In this document: piece after piece, positions 50,961-61,100 of the stretch
Layout of the letters: each line of letters opens with the position of its first letter
How positions within the stretch are numbered: the first letter of the stretch is position 1
Source of the DNA: Aeromicrobium sp. Root236
GTDB taxonomy: Bacteria; Actinomycetota; Actinomycetes; Propionibacteriales; Nocardioidaceae
Length of the DNA: 64,000 nt
Reading direction: 5' to 3'
Assembly (NCBI RefSeq): GCF_001428805.1
Contig: NZ_LMIS01000001.1
Location: 1,910,976-1,974,975 of the forward strand
Notes under the pieces: model-generated
The model's input: only the letters and a program-made list of their open reading frames with translations
Database searches by the model: none
What the model was told of the DNA's origin: nothing
Program-made: the position numbers and the translations under genes

Positions 50961-51818
50961 CTACCCCTCGTGCACCGTGCCGATGAGCACCTTGCCCAAC
51001 CTGGTCTTGCCGTCGGCGGCATATACGAACTGGTAGACGTTGCCCTTGGCATCGATCAGGCCGAGCCGCCTCCGCTCCTTCATCTGGCGAACCGCCTCAG
51101 CCGGATTTCCGGCGACGTCCCCCAGCATGTCCTTCTTCAGGATGTAGGCCTCGCGGCCCTCGAACTCCACCGGATACAGGTCCGGATAGGCCGACTCCGG
51201 AGTGCTGGCCCGCGGGGCACCAACGGTCAGGCCGTACTCGTTGACCGTGTAGTCCGGGATGTCCCACGCCGGCTTGCCATCAGGACCGGTCGGCGGCAGG
51301 ACGTCCGCCTGCGCCACCGCCGCTCGTGGTCCGAAGGTGGCAGTGAGCCGGTAGTCGCGGGAGAGGTCGGACGTCATCACCAGCTTCGTCCCGTTGACCT
51401 CGTCGACCGGGATGCTCTTGAGCATGCCCCGGCGCCCGTCGCCGTCGTCGACCCTCCCCTCGGTGCCGCAGTCGTACGAGAAGATCTCCTTCTTGGCGTC
51501 GCGCAGCTCGAACGACTCACCCGGAGCGCACCGGTACGTCACCGACACGTTGAGCCACCTGTCCTTCGGCCCCGGCTCGCCGATCGACAGCACTGAGTCT
51601 CCGGTGTGAGTCTCCGGCGGCGAGCCGTTCGTACGCTCGACGGTCGCGTAGGCCATCCCACCGACCGCAACTGCGCCGGCGACCGAGGCCAGCACAGCCG
51701 GCCGGCTGAGCCGCCGCCACCAGCGCCGCGATGCAGCGTGGCGCAGCACCAACGGACGCACACCGGCCACCATCACGGCGATCTCGGCGTCATCGGGTCG
51801 TTGACGTTGCTCGGTCAT
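50961..51818 (-). CDS. Membrane protein, likely anti-sigma partner of the ECF factor
   Basis: A 285-residue protein: a cytoplasmic N-terminus of about 50 residues, one membrane helix (AVLASVAGAVAVGGMAYATV, about 47-66) and a soluble outside part of about 215 residues with two cysteines (RCAPGE and YDCGTE). Its start overlaps the stop of the sigma factor gene in ATGA, the usual arrangement for a membrane anti-sigma factor. No zinc-binding anti-sigma motif (HxxxCxxC) is visible, so the role is inferred from topology and position only. Confidence 0.68.
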   Translation of the reverse strand: MTEQRQRPDDAEIAVMVAGVRPLVLRHAASRRWWRRLSRPAVLASVAGAVAVGGMAYATVERTNGSPPETHTGDSVLSIGEPGPKDRWLNVSVTYRCAPGESFELRDAKKEIFSYDCGTEGRVDDGDGRRGMLKSIPVDEVNGTKLVMTSDLSRDYRLTATFGPRAAVAQADVLPPTGPDGKPAWDIPDYTVNEYGLTVGAPRASTPESAYPDLYPVEFEGREAYILKKDMLGDVAGNPAEAVRQMKERRRLGLIDAKGNVYQFVYAADGKTRLGKVLIGTVHEG

Positions 51819-52315
51819 TCCCCGGCCTCCTCTCGCAGTCGTGTGCGCGCCCGCTGCAGGCGTTTGCCCACCGCGGCCCCGGTGAGGCCGAGCACCTCGG
51901 CGGCCTCCGCGTACGTCAGCCCTTGCAGCAGGCAGAGCTCGCACACGCGTCGCTCACCTTCCGGAAGACCGGCGATCGCCTCGAGGGCCCACCGGAGATC
52001 GGCCGCCGCGGCGCCGTTGCTCGCATCAGCAGCGATCGACTCCTCGCGGAGCTCGAGCAGCTGGTTCCACCGCCGCTCGCGCCGGGCGTGGTTGCGCGCG
52101 TGGTTGCGGCACGTCGTCAGGAGCCAGGGCAGCGCCGAACCTGCCACGAGCCGGATCGATGCTCGGCGGTTCCAGGCAGTCAGGAACGTCTCCTGCAGGA
52201 TGTCCTGCGCGCCTTCAGCCGTCGGCGAGAGCGTCCAGGCGAACCGCGCGACCGCCGGAGCGTGCAGATCGTAGAACTCCTCGAAGGCGCGTTCGTCGCG
52301 TATGACCGCCGTCAT
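51815..52315 (-). CDS. ECF-type RNA polymerase sigma factor
   Basis: A 166-residue sigma-70 family protein of ECF size. Region 2: FEEFYDLHAPAVARFAWTLSPTAEGAQDILQETFLTAWNRR. Region 4: AIAGLPEGERRVCELCLLQGLTYAEAAEVLGLTGAAVGKRLQRARTRLRE. AGGAG lies eight bases before ATG 52315. It is coupled to the membrane protein behind it. Its target promoters are unknown. Confidence 0.92.
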   Translation of the reverse strand: MTAVIRDERAFEEFYDLHAPAVARFAWTLSPTAEGAQDILQETFLTAWNRRASIRLVAGSALPWLLTTCRNHARNHARRERRWNQLLELREESIAADASNGAAAADLRWALEAIAGLPEGERRVCELCLLQGLTYAEAAEVLGLTGAAVGKRLQRARTRLREEAGE

Positions 52316-52460
52316 CGCACGCTCCTGTCACCGGGCATGCCCTGTAATGTCCCGCAACCGCGAATCGTGACATCCCGCCGCCAATGTATGCGCTCAGACG
52401 CCTGCCGGGACGACGGCGCGACACGTGCCGACCACCCCCGACGCGAGTACCTTGTGGACC

Positions 52461-54368
52461 ATGGCTCTCAGCGACGACCTCCGGATCGCACTCGACGGCA
52501 AGTGGCGTCACGTCAGGGAACAGTCACGCAAGGAGCTCGCCGAGCTCGACCTCGCGTACGACCACGACCTGACCCTCGACGAGGCCCGCGCGCGAGTCCT
52601 GGAGCAGATGCACAAGCTGGTCCCGACCGGAGTCCCCGCGGCAGGTTTCAGGGTCGAGAGCGGCGGCACGGGCGATCCCGGCATGGCGGTCACCGGCATC
52701 GAGATGCTCGCCCAGTTCGACCTCTCGCTGATGGTCAAGGCCGGCGTGCAGTGGGGCCTGTTCGGTGGCGCCATCGAGAACCTCGGCACCGAGAAGCACC
52801 ACAAGAAGTACATCCCCGGCCTCATCAAACTCGACATCCTCGGCTGCTTCGCGATGACCGAGACCGGCCACGGCAGCGACGTGCAGAGCCTGGAGACCAC
52901 CGCGACGTACGACCTGGCGACCGAGGAGTTCGTGATCAACTCGCCGACGCCGTCGTCGCGCAAGGACTACATCGGCGGTGCCGCGGCGCACGCCCAGGTC
53001 GCCGCCGTCTTCGCGCAGCTCATCACCAAGGGCGAGAACCACGGCGTGCACTGCTTCGTCGTGCCGCTGCGCGACGACCAGGGCAACGACCTGCCCGGCA
53101 TCACGACGTCCGACGACTTCCACAAGGGCGGGCTCGGCGCGGTCGACAACGGCCGCATCGTCTTCGACCACGTCCGCATCCCGCGCGAGAACCTGCTCAA
53201 CAAGTACGGCCAGGTCGACCAGGGTGGCACCTACTCCTCGCCGATCGAGAGCAGCAACGCCCGGTTCTTCACGATGCTCGGCACCCTCATCCGCGGGCGC
53301 ATCAGCGTCGGCGGCTCGGCCAGCGCGGCGACCGAGGTCGCCCTCAGCATCGCCGGCCGCTACGCCCTCAAGCGCCGCCAGTTCGGCCCCGAGCCGGGCA
53401 ACGAGATCCTGCTCATGGACTACCGCATGCACCAGCGCCGTCTGCTGCCGCTGATCGCCCGGTCGTACGCCTACCGGTTCGCGCAGAACCAGCTCGTCGC
53501 CCGCATGGACACGGTCCAGAGCGCCGAGGAACCGCCGCCCCCGCACCAGCAGCGCGAGCTCGAGAGCCGCGCCGCCGGGCTCAAGGCCGCCCAGACCTGG
53601 CACGCGACCCGTGCGATCCAGGAGGCCCGCGAGGCCTGTGGCGGTGCCGGCTACCTCGCCGAGAACCGGCTCACGACCCTGAAGGGCGACACCGACGTCT
53701 TCACGACGTTCGAGGGCGACAACCACGTGCTGTTCCAGCTCGTCGCCAAGGAGCTGCTCACCTCGTACGCCCAGGAGGTCGGCGGCCTCGACCCCGTCGG
53801 TCTGGTGCGCTTCGCCGCCGGCACGGTCGCCGACGTCGTCAAGGAGCGCACCGCGGCGTCCCAGCTGATCCAGCGCCTGATCGACGCCCGCCCCGGCGGC
53901 AGCGACGACAACCACGACCTGCTCGACCGCGGCACGCAGCTCAACCTGTTCGAGGACCGCGAGCAGCACGTGCTGGAGACCGCAGCGCGACGGCTGCGGC
54001 GGGCCAGCAGCGGCGACAAGGCCGAGGCGTTCGCGGTGTTCAACGCAGCCCAGGACCACGTGATCCGAGCCGGCCGCGTCCACATCGAGCGCGTCGTGCT
54101 CGAGGCGTTCACCGCGGGGATCGCCCGCACGGAGAGCCCCGAGGCCCAGGAGCTGTTGCGCGACGTGTGCTCGCTCTACGCCCTGACCTCGATCGAGGAG
54201 GACCTGGCGTGGTTCATGGGCCACAACCGGCTCGCCGACACCCGCGCCAAGACCGTCACCTCGCTCGTCAACGAGCTGCTCGAGAAGCTGCGCCCCCACA
54301 CGCTGACGTTGATCGAGGGCTTCGGCGTGCCGGAGAAGACGCTCAACGCCGCGATGCTCGCCGATTGA
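52461..54368 (+). CDS. Acyl-CoA oxidase-like flavoprotein
   Basis: A 635-residue acyl-CoA oxidase/dehydrogenase-superfamily protein. Segments typical of acyl-CoA oxidases are LGCFAMTETGHGSDVQSLETTATYD, INSPTPSSRKDYIGGAAAHAQVAAVFAQL, FDHVRIPRENLLNKYG, and CGGAGYLAENRLTTLKGDTDVFTTFEGDN. An acyl-CoA oxidase C-terminal helical domain follows. It should oxidise long-chain acyl-CoA to the trans-2-enoyl form using FAD. The start ATG 52461 fits the family N-terminus; an upstream GTG at 52425 is possible. Confidence 0.92.
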   Translation: MALSDDLRIALDGKWRHVREQSRKELAELDLAYDHDLTLDEARARVLEQMHKLVPTGVPAAGFRVESGGTGDPGMAVTGIEMLAQFDLSLMVKAGVQWGLFGGAIENLGTEKHHKKYIPGLIKLDILGCFAMTETGHGSDVQSLETTATYDLATEEFVINSPTPSSRKDYIGGAAAHAQVAAVFAQLITKGENHGVHCFVVPLRDDQGNDLPGITTSDDFHKGGLGAVDNGRIVFDHVRIPRENLLNKYGQVDQGGTYSSPIESSNARFFTMLGTLIRGRISVGGSASAATEVALSIAGRYALKRRQFGPEPGNEILLMDYRMHQRRLLPLIARSYAYRFAQNQLVARMDTVQSAEEPPPPHQQRELESRAAGLKAAQTWHATRAIQEAREACGGAGYLAENRLTTLKGDTDVFTTFEGDNHVLFQLVAKELLTSYAQEVGGLDPVGLVRFAAGTVADVVKERTAASQLIQRLIDARPGGSDDNHDLLDRGTQLNLFEDREQHVLETAARRLRRASSGDKAEAFAVFNAAQDHVIRAGRVHIERVVLEAFTAGIARTESPEAQELLRDVCSLYALTSIEEDLAWFMGHNRLADTRAKTVTSLVNELLEKLRPHTLTLIEGFGVPEKTLNAAMLAD

Positions 54369-54443
54369 AGAAATCGTGTCCGCGATCTCCGGGCGCATGG
54401 AAGACTGACGGTCACATCTGACACCACCTATCGGGGAGATCCC

Positions 54444-55289
54444 TTGCGTACATCCACTCTCGCGCGCGCCGGTGCCGTTCTGACGGCTTCCGCGCTCGCG
54501 CTCACCCTCGGCGCCGGCTCCGCGTCGGCCTCCGAGGACACCTCCACGACCAAGACCACGATCCCGGGCCACGCCGAAGCAGCCGCGGCCAAGGTCGACT
54601 GGAACACCGCCGGTCTGGCCCGTTCGGGCAGGAGCGACGTCTCCGCCAACTTCGTGGCCAACCCGGACCTGACGACGTTCGCGTTCGCGTCGAAGAACCA
54701 GGTCCTCGTCGGTCCCACAGGCAACCCCATCCTTGGCACGATCACTGTCGCGCCCGGCAACCCCGGGACTCCCGGTGGGCTCGGCTACAGCATGACGACG
54801 AACCTCAAGTACTACGGCACGGTCAAGACAGCGGTCCCGCTCTACGCCGGCTTCGCCACCAAGGAGCCGTTCGGCGGCACGCCCATCCCGGACACGTACG
54901 GACCGGGCCTCTACTCGTTCGGCCCGACGAGCATCGCCGACCCCGGCGGCGGCAGCCCCTACGTCGACCCGACGCTGAGCAACACGGTCCGTGTCCGCAA
55001 CGACACGATGGGCGACATCCTCTACACCAAGTACATCGGCAGCCGGAAGCACAAGGTCACCATCCACGCGCAGGTCTACCGCCCCAGCGCCAACGTGTAC
55101 GCCGGCGGCATCTCGTCCGTCCGGCTGCAGTACAAGTCGGGCAGCACGTGGAAGACGTACAAGTCGATCAGTCTCAGCAAGTACGGCAAGGCGTCCTACA
55201 CCTGGTACTCCGGCAAGCACACCTACCGGGTCCTGATCCCGACCACCCTGTCGATCCAGGGCAAGTCTGACAGCGGCTACTACTTCTGA
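54444..55289 (+). CDS. Secreted protein of unknown function
   Basis: A 281-residue exported protein. A signal peptide (RAGAVLTASALALTLGAGSASA) is cleaved near residue 30. The mature chain is rich in Gly, Tyr, Thr and Lys and ends with a repeated beta-type pattern (SVRLQYKSGSTWKTYKSISLSKYGKASYTWYSGKHTYRVLIP) like C-terminal beta-sandwich repeats of secreted actinobacterial proteins. The start is TTG 54444 with GGGGAG upstream. A strong terminator follows. I do not recognise an enzyme motif. Confidence 0.8.
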   Translation: MRTSTLARAGAVLTASALALTLGAGSASASEDTSTTKTTIPGHAEAAAAKVDWNTAGLARSGRSDVSANFVANPDLTTFAFASKNQVLVGPTGNPILGTITVAPGNPGTPGGLGYSMTTNLKYYGTVKTAVPLYAGFATKEPFGGTPIPDTYGPGLYSFGPTSIADPGGGSPYVDPTLSNTVRVRNDTMGDILYTKYIGSRKHKVTIHAQVYRPSANVYAGGISSVRLQYKSGSTWKTYKSISLSKYGKASYTWYSGKHTYRVLIPTTLSIQGKSDSGYYF

Positions 55290-55317
55290 GTCGCTGAACG
55301 CACGACGCACCACCTGA

Positions 55318-55350
55318 CGAAGGCCCCCACGCACACCGTGGGGGCCTTCG
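55318..55350 (+). terminator. Strong hairpin terminator
   Basis: CGAAGGCCCCCACG (55318-55331) and CGTGGGGGCCTTCG (55337-55350) form a perfect 14-bp stem with a 5-nt loop CACAC. It lies 28 bases after the stop of the secreted protein gene. Confidence 0.88.
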
Positions 55351-55478
55351 TACGTCCGCAAAAGCATCACGACCGCTGCTCCCCACAACTAGACTCAGGC
55401 GTCGAATCTCTCGCCACGCCATGGGATGCCTCGGGGGCCATCCACCAGCGTTCACTCCCGCCCAGGACGAGGTACACC

Positions 55479-56039
55479 ATGAAGAGGACGCTGCTGGCGC
55501 TCGCCGTCGCGGTCGGGTCGGGCATCGCCATCGGCGCAGTCGCGGCGCAGTCCGAGCCCGTCGTGGTGTCCGCCGCCGACGGCCAGGACCGCATCATCCA
55601 TCGCGGTGGCACGGTCCGGCTCGGCAAGTCGGTCTACCTGCACACCAACGGCACCCACGCCGCTGTCGGGCTGACCAAGATCCAGCTGGTCAACAACTGC
55701 TACCTGCGCGTCTTCTTCGACACCTCGCTCGGCGAGAAGGCCATCAGCCTCGTGGTCGACGAGGACGAGACGCTGTCGAGGCTCGGCGTCCGCGCCGGCG
55801 GCTCGGGTGGCGTCGGCTACGCCAACATCTACCTCTACACCTCGACCGGCCGGCCCATCTGCGCCAACAACCCGACCTTGGGGCCATACGCCAACATCTG
55901 GATCGCGACACAGGACCTTGCGCCTGACGACGTGCCCCCCGCAGACCTCGAGCCGGCTCCCGTCCCCAATCCGCCGCTCGAGGCTCAGCAGAAGTCCGTG
56001 CCCTCGGTGGCTCGCGCGACAGTCACGCCCCCGCGCTGA
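55479..56039 (+). CDS. Secreted protein of unknown function
   Basis: A 186-residue exported protein with an N-terminal signal sequence (KRTLLALAVAVGSGIAIGAVAAQS). The mature part has two cysteines (NNCYLRV and RPICANN) that could form one disulfide, and a proline-rich C-terminal tail. AGGACGAGG lies before ATG 55479. It is convergent, with a 4-base gap, with the methyltransferase gene. No family recognised. Confidence 0.75.
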   Translation: MKRTLLALAVAVGSGIAIGAVAAQSEPVVVSAADGQDRIIHRGGTVRLGKSVYLHTNGTHAAVGLTKIQLVNNCYLRVFFDTSLGEKAISLVVDEDETLSRLGVRAGGSGGVGYANIYLYTSTGRPICANNPTLGPYANIWIATQDLAPDDVPPADLEPAPVPNPPLEAQQKSVPSVARATVTPPR

Positions 56040-56043
56040 CCCG

Positions 56044-57471
56044 TCAGGGCAGGGCAGAGGCGGCCACGCTGATGACCGCCGAGCCGCCGTCGCGGACCGT
56101 CATGACCAGCTCGACCTGGTCGGTCCTGTCCACGTTCTTGTGCTCGCTGGAGGCGAATCGGCCGTCGGCCTCACCGGGTCGCACCTTCACCGCGAGGTGC
56201 CCAGTCGGGAACTCGTCGGCCGACCAGTCCCATCGGCAGGTCTGCTTCCGGCCCGCGCGGGCGATGATGGCGATCTGCTCGAGCCCGTCGACCTCGGTGA
56301 GGACCAGCGCGAGCCGCAGCGCCTCCAGACCCGGGACGGGGAACATGACACCGCCACTTGCGGTCGCGCGCACCGTGACGGTCACGTCGTCCGAGGGCGT
56401 CATGCTGACCACCCCTGCATCGTCGGGCCGCACCGCGTAGTCGCCGGCCTTCACGTCGAGGAAGTCGAAGCTCCTGGTCAACGGCACCTCCACCCGCGCG
56501 GGCGGGCGGTGTGTCGCTGCACGGACTCGCTGCGACGGTCCGGGATCACGGCTGGCGACCAGCAGGGCCCAGACATTCGACAACGGCTCGACGTGGTGCG
56601 CATAGAGGCCGGCGCCCTCGAGCATCTGCTTGAGCCGGGCCACGCCGAAGACGGAGACATGTCCCCAGACCCCCTCGAGCCGGCCGATGAGGGGGACCGA
56701 GAAGATCAGGTCGGACCCGTCGGGCAGCGCGTCCGCGAGGGTGCGCAGTGCGAGCTCCGCGTCGGGCACGTGCTCGAGGACCTCGCAGCAGATGACCAGG
56801 TCAGCGCCCCTGGACGCCACGCTCTCGCGCGTGAGGTCGTACAGGTCGCCGATCTCGAGCGTGATGCTCGCATCGGTCAGCCCGTTGTCGGCGAACAGCT
56901 CCTTGGAGCCGGCGAGGTACCTGTCGTCGATGTCGATGCCGTGATAGCTCGCGATCTCGCACCGCTTGACGAGCTGGGCGGCGAGGAAGCCCTGACCGAA
57001 CCCGACGTCGAAGACCCGGTCGCCGGGGCGCGCGAAGTCCATGACCCGGCGGAAGCGCAGCTGGGTGTTCTCGGTCTCGTGCACCGACGCGCGCCCCTCG
57101 GCGGTCGTGAGCCTGGCGAGCGTGTCGTCGGTGTACCTGCGCCACGCGTCCACCTCGCGCCCGAAGACGCGACGAGCCCCTGCGACGGACAACCGCTCGT
57201 AGGCGTCGACGAGCTGCCAGCCCGCGCGTACGGCAAGCCGTTCCGACGGGTCCGTGACCTCACGATCGAGCGGTGGCTCGTCCTGCGGCGCCTCTGGGAC
57301 CACCCTGATCCAGCGGCCCGGTATGCCGCCGGGGGCGTAGGCACGGGAGCGCTTGTGAGCCGGAGCTGCAGGGCTCGCGGTCTTCCGTTCACCCCGCACT
57401 GCGCGGGCGATCCTCCCGAGTGCCCTTCGGCCGAGTCGCTGAGACGTGCGGGCGGATCGGGGTCCTGGCAT
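56044..57471 (-). CDS. SAM-dependent methyltransferase with C-terminal beta domain
   Basis: A 475-residue protein. A basic N-terminus is followed by a class I methyltransferase fold: FDVGFGQGFLAAQLVKRCE (motif I, about residue 150), YHGIDIDDRYL and LVICCEVLEHVPDAELALRTLADALPDGSDLIFSVP. The last 150 residues form an all-beta domain (KVRPGEADGRFASSEHKNVDRTDQVELVM...). The methyl acceptor is not evident; the late part resembles carbohydrate-binding folds found in sugar O-methyltransferases, but weakly. Start ATG 57471. Confidence 0.82.
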   Translation of the reverse strand: MPGPRSARTSQRLGRRALGRIARAVRGERKTASPAAPAHKRSRAYAPGGIPGRWIRVVPEAPQDEPPLDREVTDPSERLAVRAGWQLVDAYERLSVAGARRVFGREVDAWRRYTDDTLARLTTAEGRASVHETENTQLRFRRVMDFARPGDRVFDVGFGQGFLAAQLVKRCEIASYHGIDIDDRYLAGSKELFADNGLTDASITLEIGDLYDLTRESVASRGADLVICCEVLEHVPDAELALRTLADALPDGSDLIFSVPLIGRLEGVWGHVSVFGVARLKQMLEGAGLYAHHVEPLSNVWALLVASRDPGPSQRVRAATHRPPARVEVPLTRSFDFLDVKAGDYAVRPDDAGVVSMTPSDDVTVTVRATASGGVMFPVPGLEALRLALVLTEVDGLEQIAIIARAGRKQTCRWDWSADEFPTGHLAVKVRPGEADGRFASSEHKNVDRTDQVELVMTVRDGGSAVISVAASALP

Positions 57472-57497
57472 GCGAGGAGCCTAAAGGACGCAGGGTC

Positions 57498-58016
57498 TCA
57501 ACCTTCGGAGAAATCTCCGGCGGAGGAGCGGAGGTTGCGGAGCAGCTCGTAGGTCTCGTCCTGCTGCGCGGCGTCGAGGCCGTTGATCGCGAAGTCGATC
57601 GACATGATCTGCTTCGTCGCCTTGGCCAGCACCGCCTCACCCTCGGGCGTGAGCTCGGCGAACGTACGACGACGGTCCTCGACGTCGGCGACGCGCTTGA
57701 CCAGGCCTTGTGCCTCGAGCCGGTCCATCGCGTTCGTCACCGACGTGGGGTGCACCATGAGCCGCTCACCGATCTTGCTCAGCGGCAGCCGGCCGGTCGA
57801 GCTGAACGACAGCAGCACCAGCACCTCGAAGCGGGCGAACGTGATGCCGTAGGGCTTCAGGGCCGCGTCGAGCTCGGCGATGATCAGCTGCTGCACGCGC
57901 ATGATCGAGGTGGCCAGACGCATCGAGGTCGGGTCGCCGATGTGCTTGGTCCACAGCTCGGACGCGCGCTCGATCGGGTCGAATGGCAGCTTGGGTTCCC
58001 CTGGCATGGGCACCAT
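57498..58016 (-). CDS. MarR-family regulator, divergent from icmF
   Basis: A 172-residue MarR protein with winged helix ITFARFEVLVLLSFSSTGRLPLSKIGERLMVHPTSVTNAMDRLEAQGLVKRVADVEDRRRTFAELTPEG. ATG 58016 is used; ATG 58007 is possible. It is divergent from icmF with a 95-base gap containing an inverted repeat (58049-58066). It may sense a branched acyl-CoA or the free acid; that is an inference from position. Confidence 0.9.
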   Translation of the reverse strand: MVPMPGEPKLPFDPIERASELWTKHIGDPTSMRLATSIMRVQQLIIAELDAALKPYGITFARFEVLVLLSFSSTGRLPLSKIGERLMVHPTSVTNAMDRLEAQGLVKRVADVEDRRRTFAELTPEGEAVLAKATKQIMSIDFAINGLDAAQQDETYELLRNLRSSAGDFSEG

Positions 58017-58048
58017 CGTAGGCGGAATGCGTCACACCGAGTGGCAAT

Positions 58049-58066
58049 TAGTTGGATGCCCGACTA
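58049..58066. promoter_or_regulatory. Inverted repeat between MarR gene and icmF
   Basis: TAGTTGG-ATGC-CCGACTA has 7-bp arms with one mismatch. It lies 33 bases before the MarR start and 46 before icmF, a likely MarR operator. Confidence 0.55.
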
Positions 58067-58111
58067 TTTTAAGACCTAGGAATATTCGCCGCACCGTTGA
58101 GATCGAGGACC

Positions 58112-61100
58112 ATGACCACGCACGACCTCCACACGCCGAAGCATCCCGTACGTTTCGTCACGGCGTCCGCGCTGTTCGACGGCCATGACGCGTCGATCAA
58201 CATCATGCGCCGCATCCTGCAGTCGCAGGGCGCCGAGGTCATCCACCTCGGCCACAACCGCTCGGTGCAGGAAGTCGTCGACGCGGCGATCGACGAGGAC
58301 GTCCAGGGCGTCGCGGTCAGCTCCTACCAGGGCGGCCACGTCGAGTACTTCGAGTACCTCGTCGACTCGCTGCGTGAGCGCGGTGCCGGCCACGTCAAGG
58401 TGTACGGCGGCGGTGGCGGGGTCATCGTCCCCGAGGAGATCACCCGGCTGCGCGAGGCCGGGGTCACGATCTTCTCGCCCGAGGACGGCCAGCGACTCGG
58501 CCTCGCCGGCATGATCAACACGATGATCGAGGCGTGCGACCTCGACCTCTGGGACGGTGGCGAGACCGCCCCTGACGCGGTGCTGTCCGGCGATCGCGGG
58601 GCCCTCGCTCGCGCCGTCACGGGCGCTGAGCTCGGCAAGCTCGACGCCCACTTCATCGACGCGATCCGTGCCACCGCCTCCTCGTCGGGCACTCCGGTCC
58701 TCGGGATCACCGGCACCGGCGGCTCCGGCAAGTCCTCGCTGACCGACGAGCTGGTGCGCCGGTTCCGCCTCGACCAGCAGGACAAGCTGCGCATCGGTGT
58801 CATCGCCGTCGACCCGACGAGACGTCGCGGCGGCGGAGCCCTGCTGGGCGACCGCATCCGCATGAACTCCCTCGACGGCGACCGCGTCTACTTCCGGTCA
58901 CTGGCGACCCGCGGCAGCCATGAGCTGCCCGACTGCCTGCCGATCGTCATCGACCTGCTCAAGGCCGCAGGCCACGACCTCGTGATCGTCGAGACACCCG
59001 GCATCGGCCAGGGCGACGCCGCGATCGTGCCGTTCGTCGACACGTCGATGTACGTCATGACGCCCGAGTTCGGTGCCGCGTCGCAGCTCGAGAAGATCGA
59101 CATGCTCGACTTCGCCGACGTCGTCGCGATCAACAAGTTCGAGCGCCGCGGCGCCAAGGACGCGTTGCGCGACGTCGGCCGCCAGCTCGTCCGCAACCGC
59201 GAGGCGTTCGGCAAGAAGCCCGAGGACATGCCGGTGTTCGGCACGTCGGCCGCGACGTTCAACGACGACGGGGTCACGGCGCTCTTCCAGCACCTCGTCT
59301 CGGTCCTCGAGCCGCAGGGCCTGGCCGTCTCCGAGGGCATCCTGCCCCGCGCCGACGTGAAGTTCTCGAGCGGCATCGACCAGGTCGTGCCGCCCGAGCG
59401 CACCCGCTACCTCGCCGAGATCACCGAGACCGTGCGGGCCTATCACGCCACGACCGACGACCTCGTCGCCAAGGCGCGCCGCCTGCAGCGCCTCGAGGCG
59501 GTGGCAGCCGAAGACCTTTCGACAGGCTCGAGGGACGAGCTGGCGACCCTGGTCGACGACGCTCGCAAGCAGCTGCCCCAGGAGGTCGCCGAGCAGATCG
59601 AGGGCTGGCCAGCGGTCGTCGAGACGTACGCGGGCGACGAGCTCATCGTGCGCATCCGCGAGACCGACAACCGCACGGCCCTCACACGTGAGTCGCTGTC
59701 CGGCACCAAGGTGCGCCGGGTCAGCCTGCCCAAGCACACCGATCACGGCGACCTCGTCCGCTACTGGCGCACCGAGAACCTGCCGGGGCACTTCCCGTTC
59801 ACCGCGGGCGTGTTCCCGTTCAAGCGCGACGGCGAGGACCCGGCCCGCATGTTCGCCGGCGAGGGCGACCCGTTCCGCACCAACCGCCGCTTCAAGCTGC
59901 TGTCCGAGGACGGCGACGCGACGCGCCTCTCCACCGCGTTCGACTCGGTCACGCTCTACGGCCGCGACCCCGACCTGCGTCCTGACATCTACGGCAAGGT
60001 CGGCACGTCCGGCGTCTCGGTCGCGACGCTCGACGACATGAAGGCGCTCTACGACGGGTTCGACCTGATCTCGCCGTCGACGTCGGTGTCGATGACGATC
60101 AACGGGCCGGCGCCGACCGTGCTCGCGTTCTTCCTCAACACCGCGATCGACCAGCAGGTCGACGTGTTCCGCGCCGAGCACGACCGCGAGCCCGACGCCG
60201 ACGAGTACGCCGTGCTGCGGTCGTACGCGCTGCAGAACGTCCGCGGCACGGTGCAGGCCGACATCCTCAAGGAAGACCAGGGGCAGAACACCTGCCTGTT
60301 CTCCACCGAGTTCAGCCTGCGGATGATGGCCGACATCCAGGAGTGGTTCATCGAGCACCAGGTGCGCAACTTCTACTCCGTCAGCATCTCGGGCTATCAC
60401 ATCGCCGAGGCCGGGGCGAACCCCATCAGCCAGCTGGCGTTCACGCTCGCCAACGGCTTCACGTACGTCGAGGCCTACCTCGCGCGCGGCATGGACATCG
60501 ACGACTTCGCGCCCAACCTGTCGTTCTTCTTCTCCAACGGCATGGACGTCGAGTACTCCGTGCTGGGCCGCGTCGCCCGCCGCATCTGGGCCATCACGAT
60601 GCGCGACAAGTACGGCGCCAACGAGCGCTCGCAGAAGCTCAAGTACCACGTGCAGACATCCGGCCGCTCCCTGCACGCGCAGGAGATGAGCTTCAACGAC
60701 ATCCGCACGACCCTGCAGGCGCTCATCGCGATCTACGACAACGCCAACAGCCTGCACACCAACGCGTACGACGAGGCCGTCACGACCCCCTCTGAGGAGT
60801 CCGTACGTCGCGCGCTGGCGATCCAGCTCGTCATCAACCGCGAGTGGGGCCTGGCGATGAACGAGAACCCGACGCAAGGCGCCTACGTGATCGACGAGCT
60901 GACCGACCTGCTCGAGGAGGCCGTGCTCGCCGAGTTCGACCGCATCAACGAGCGCGGCGGCGTGCTCGGCGCCATGGAGACCGGCTACCAGCGCGGACGC
61001 ATCCAGGACGAGTCGATGCTCTACGAGCAGCGCAAGCACGACGGCTCGCTGCCGATCGTCGGCGTCAACACGTTCCGCAACCCGCACGCCGACGAGCTCG

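Noticed and set aside
55351..55478. A small gene between the terminator and the second secreted protein
   Set aside because: No start with a ribosome site gives a plausible protein; the stretch looks like promoter and leader sequence.
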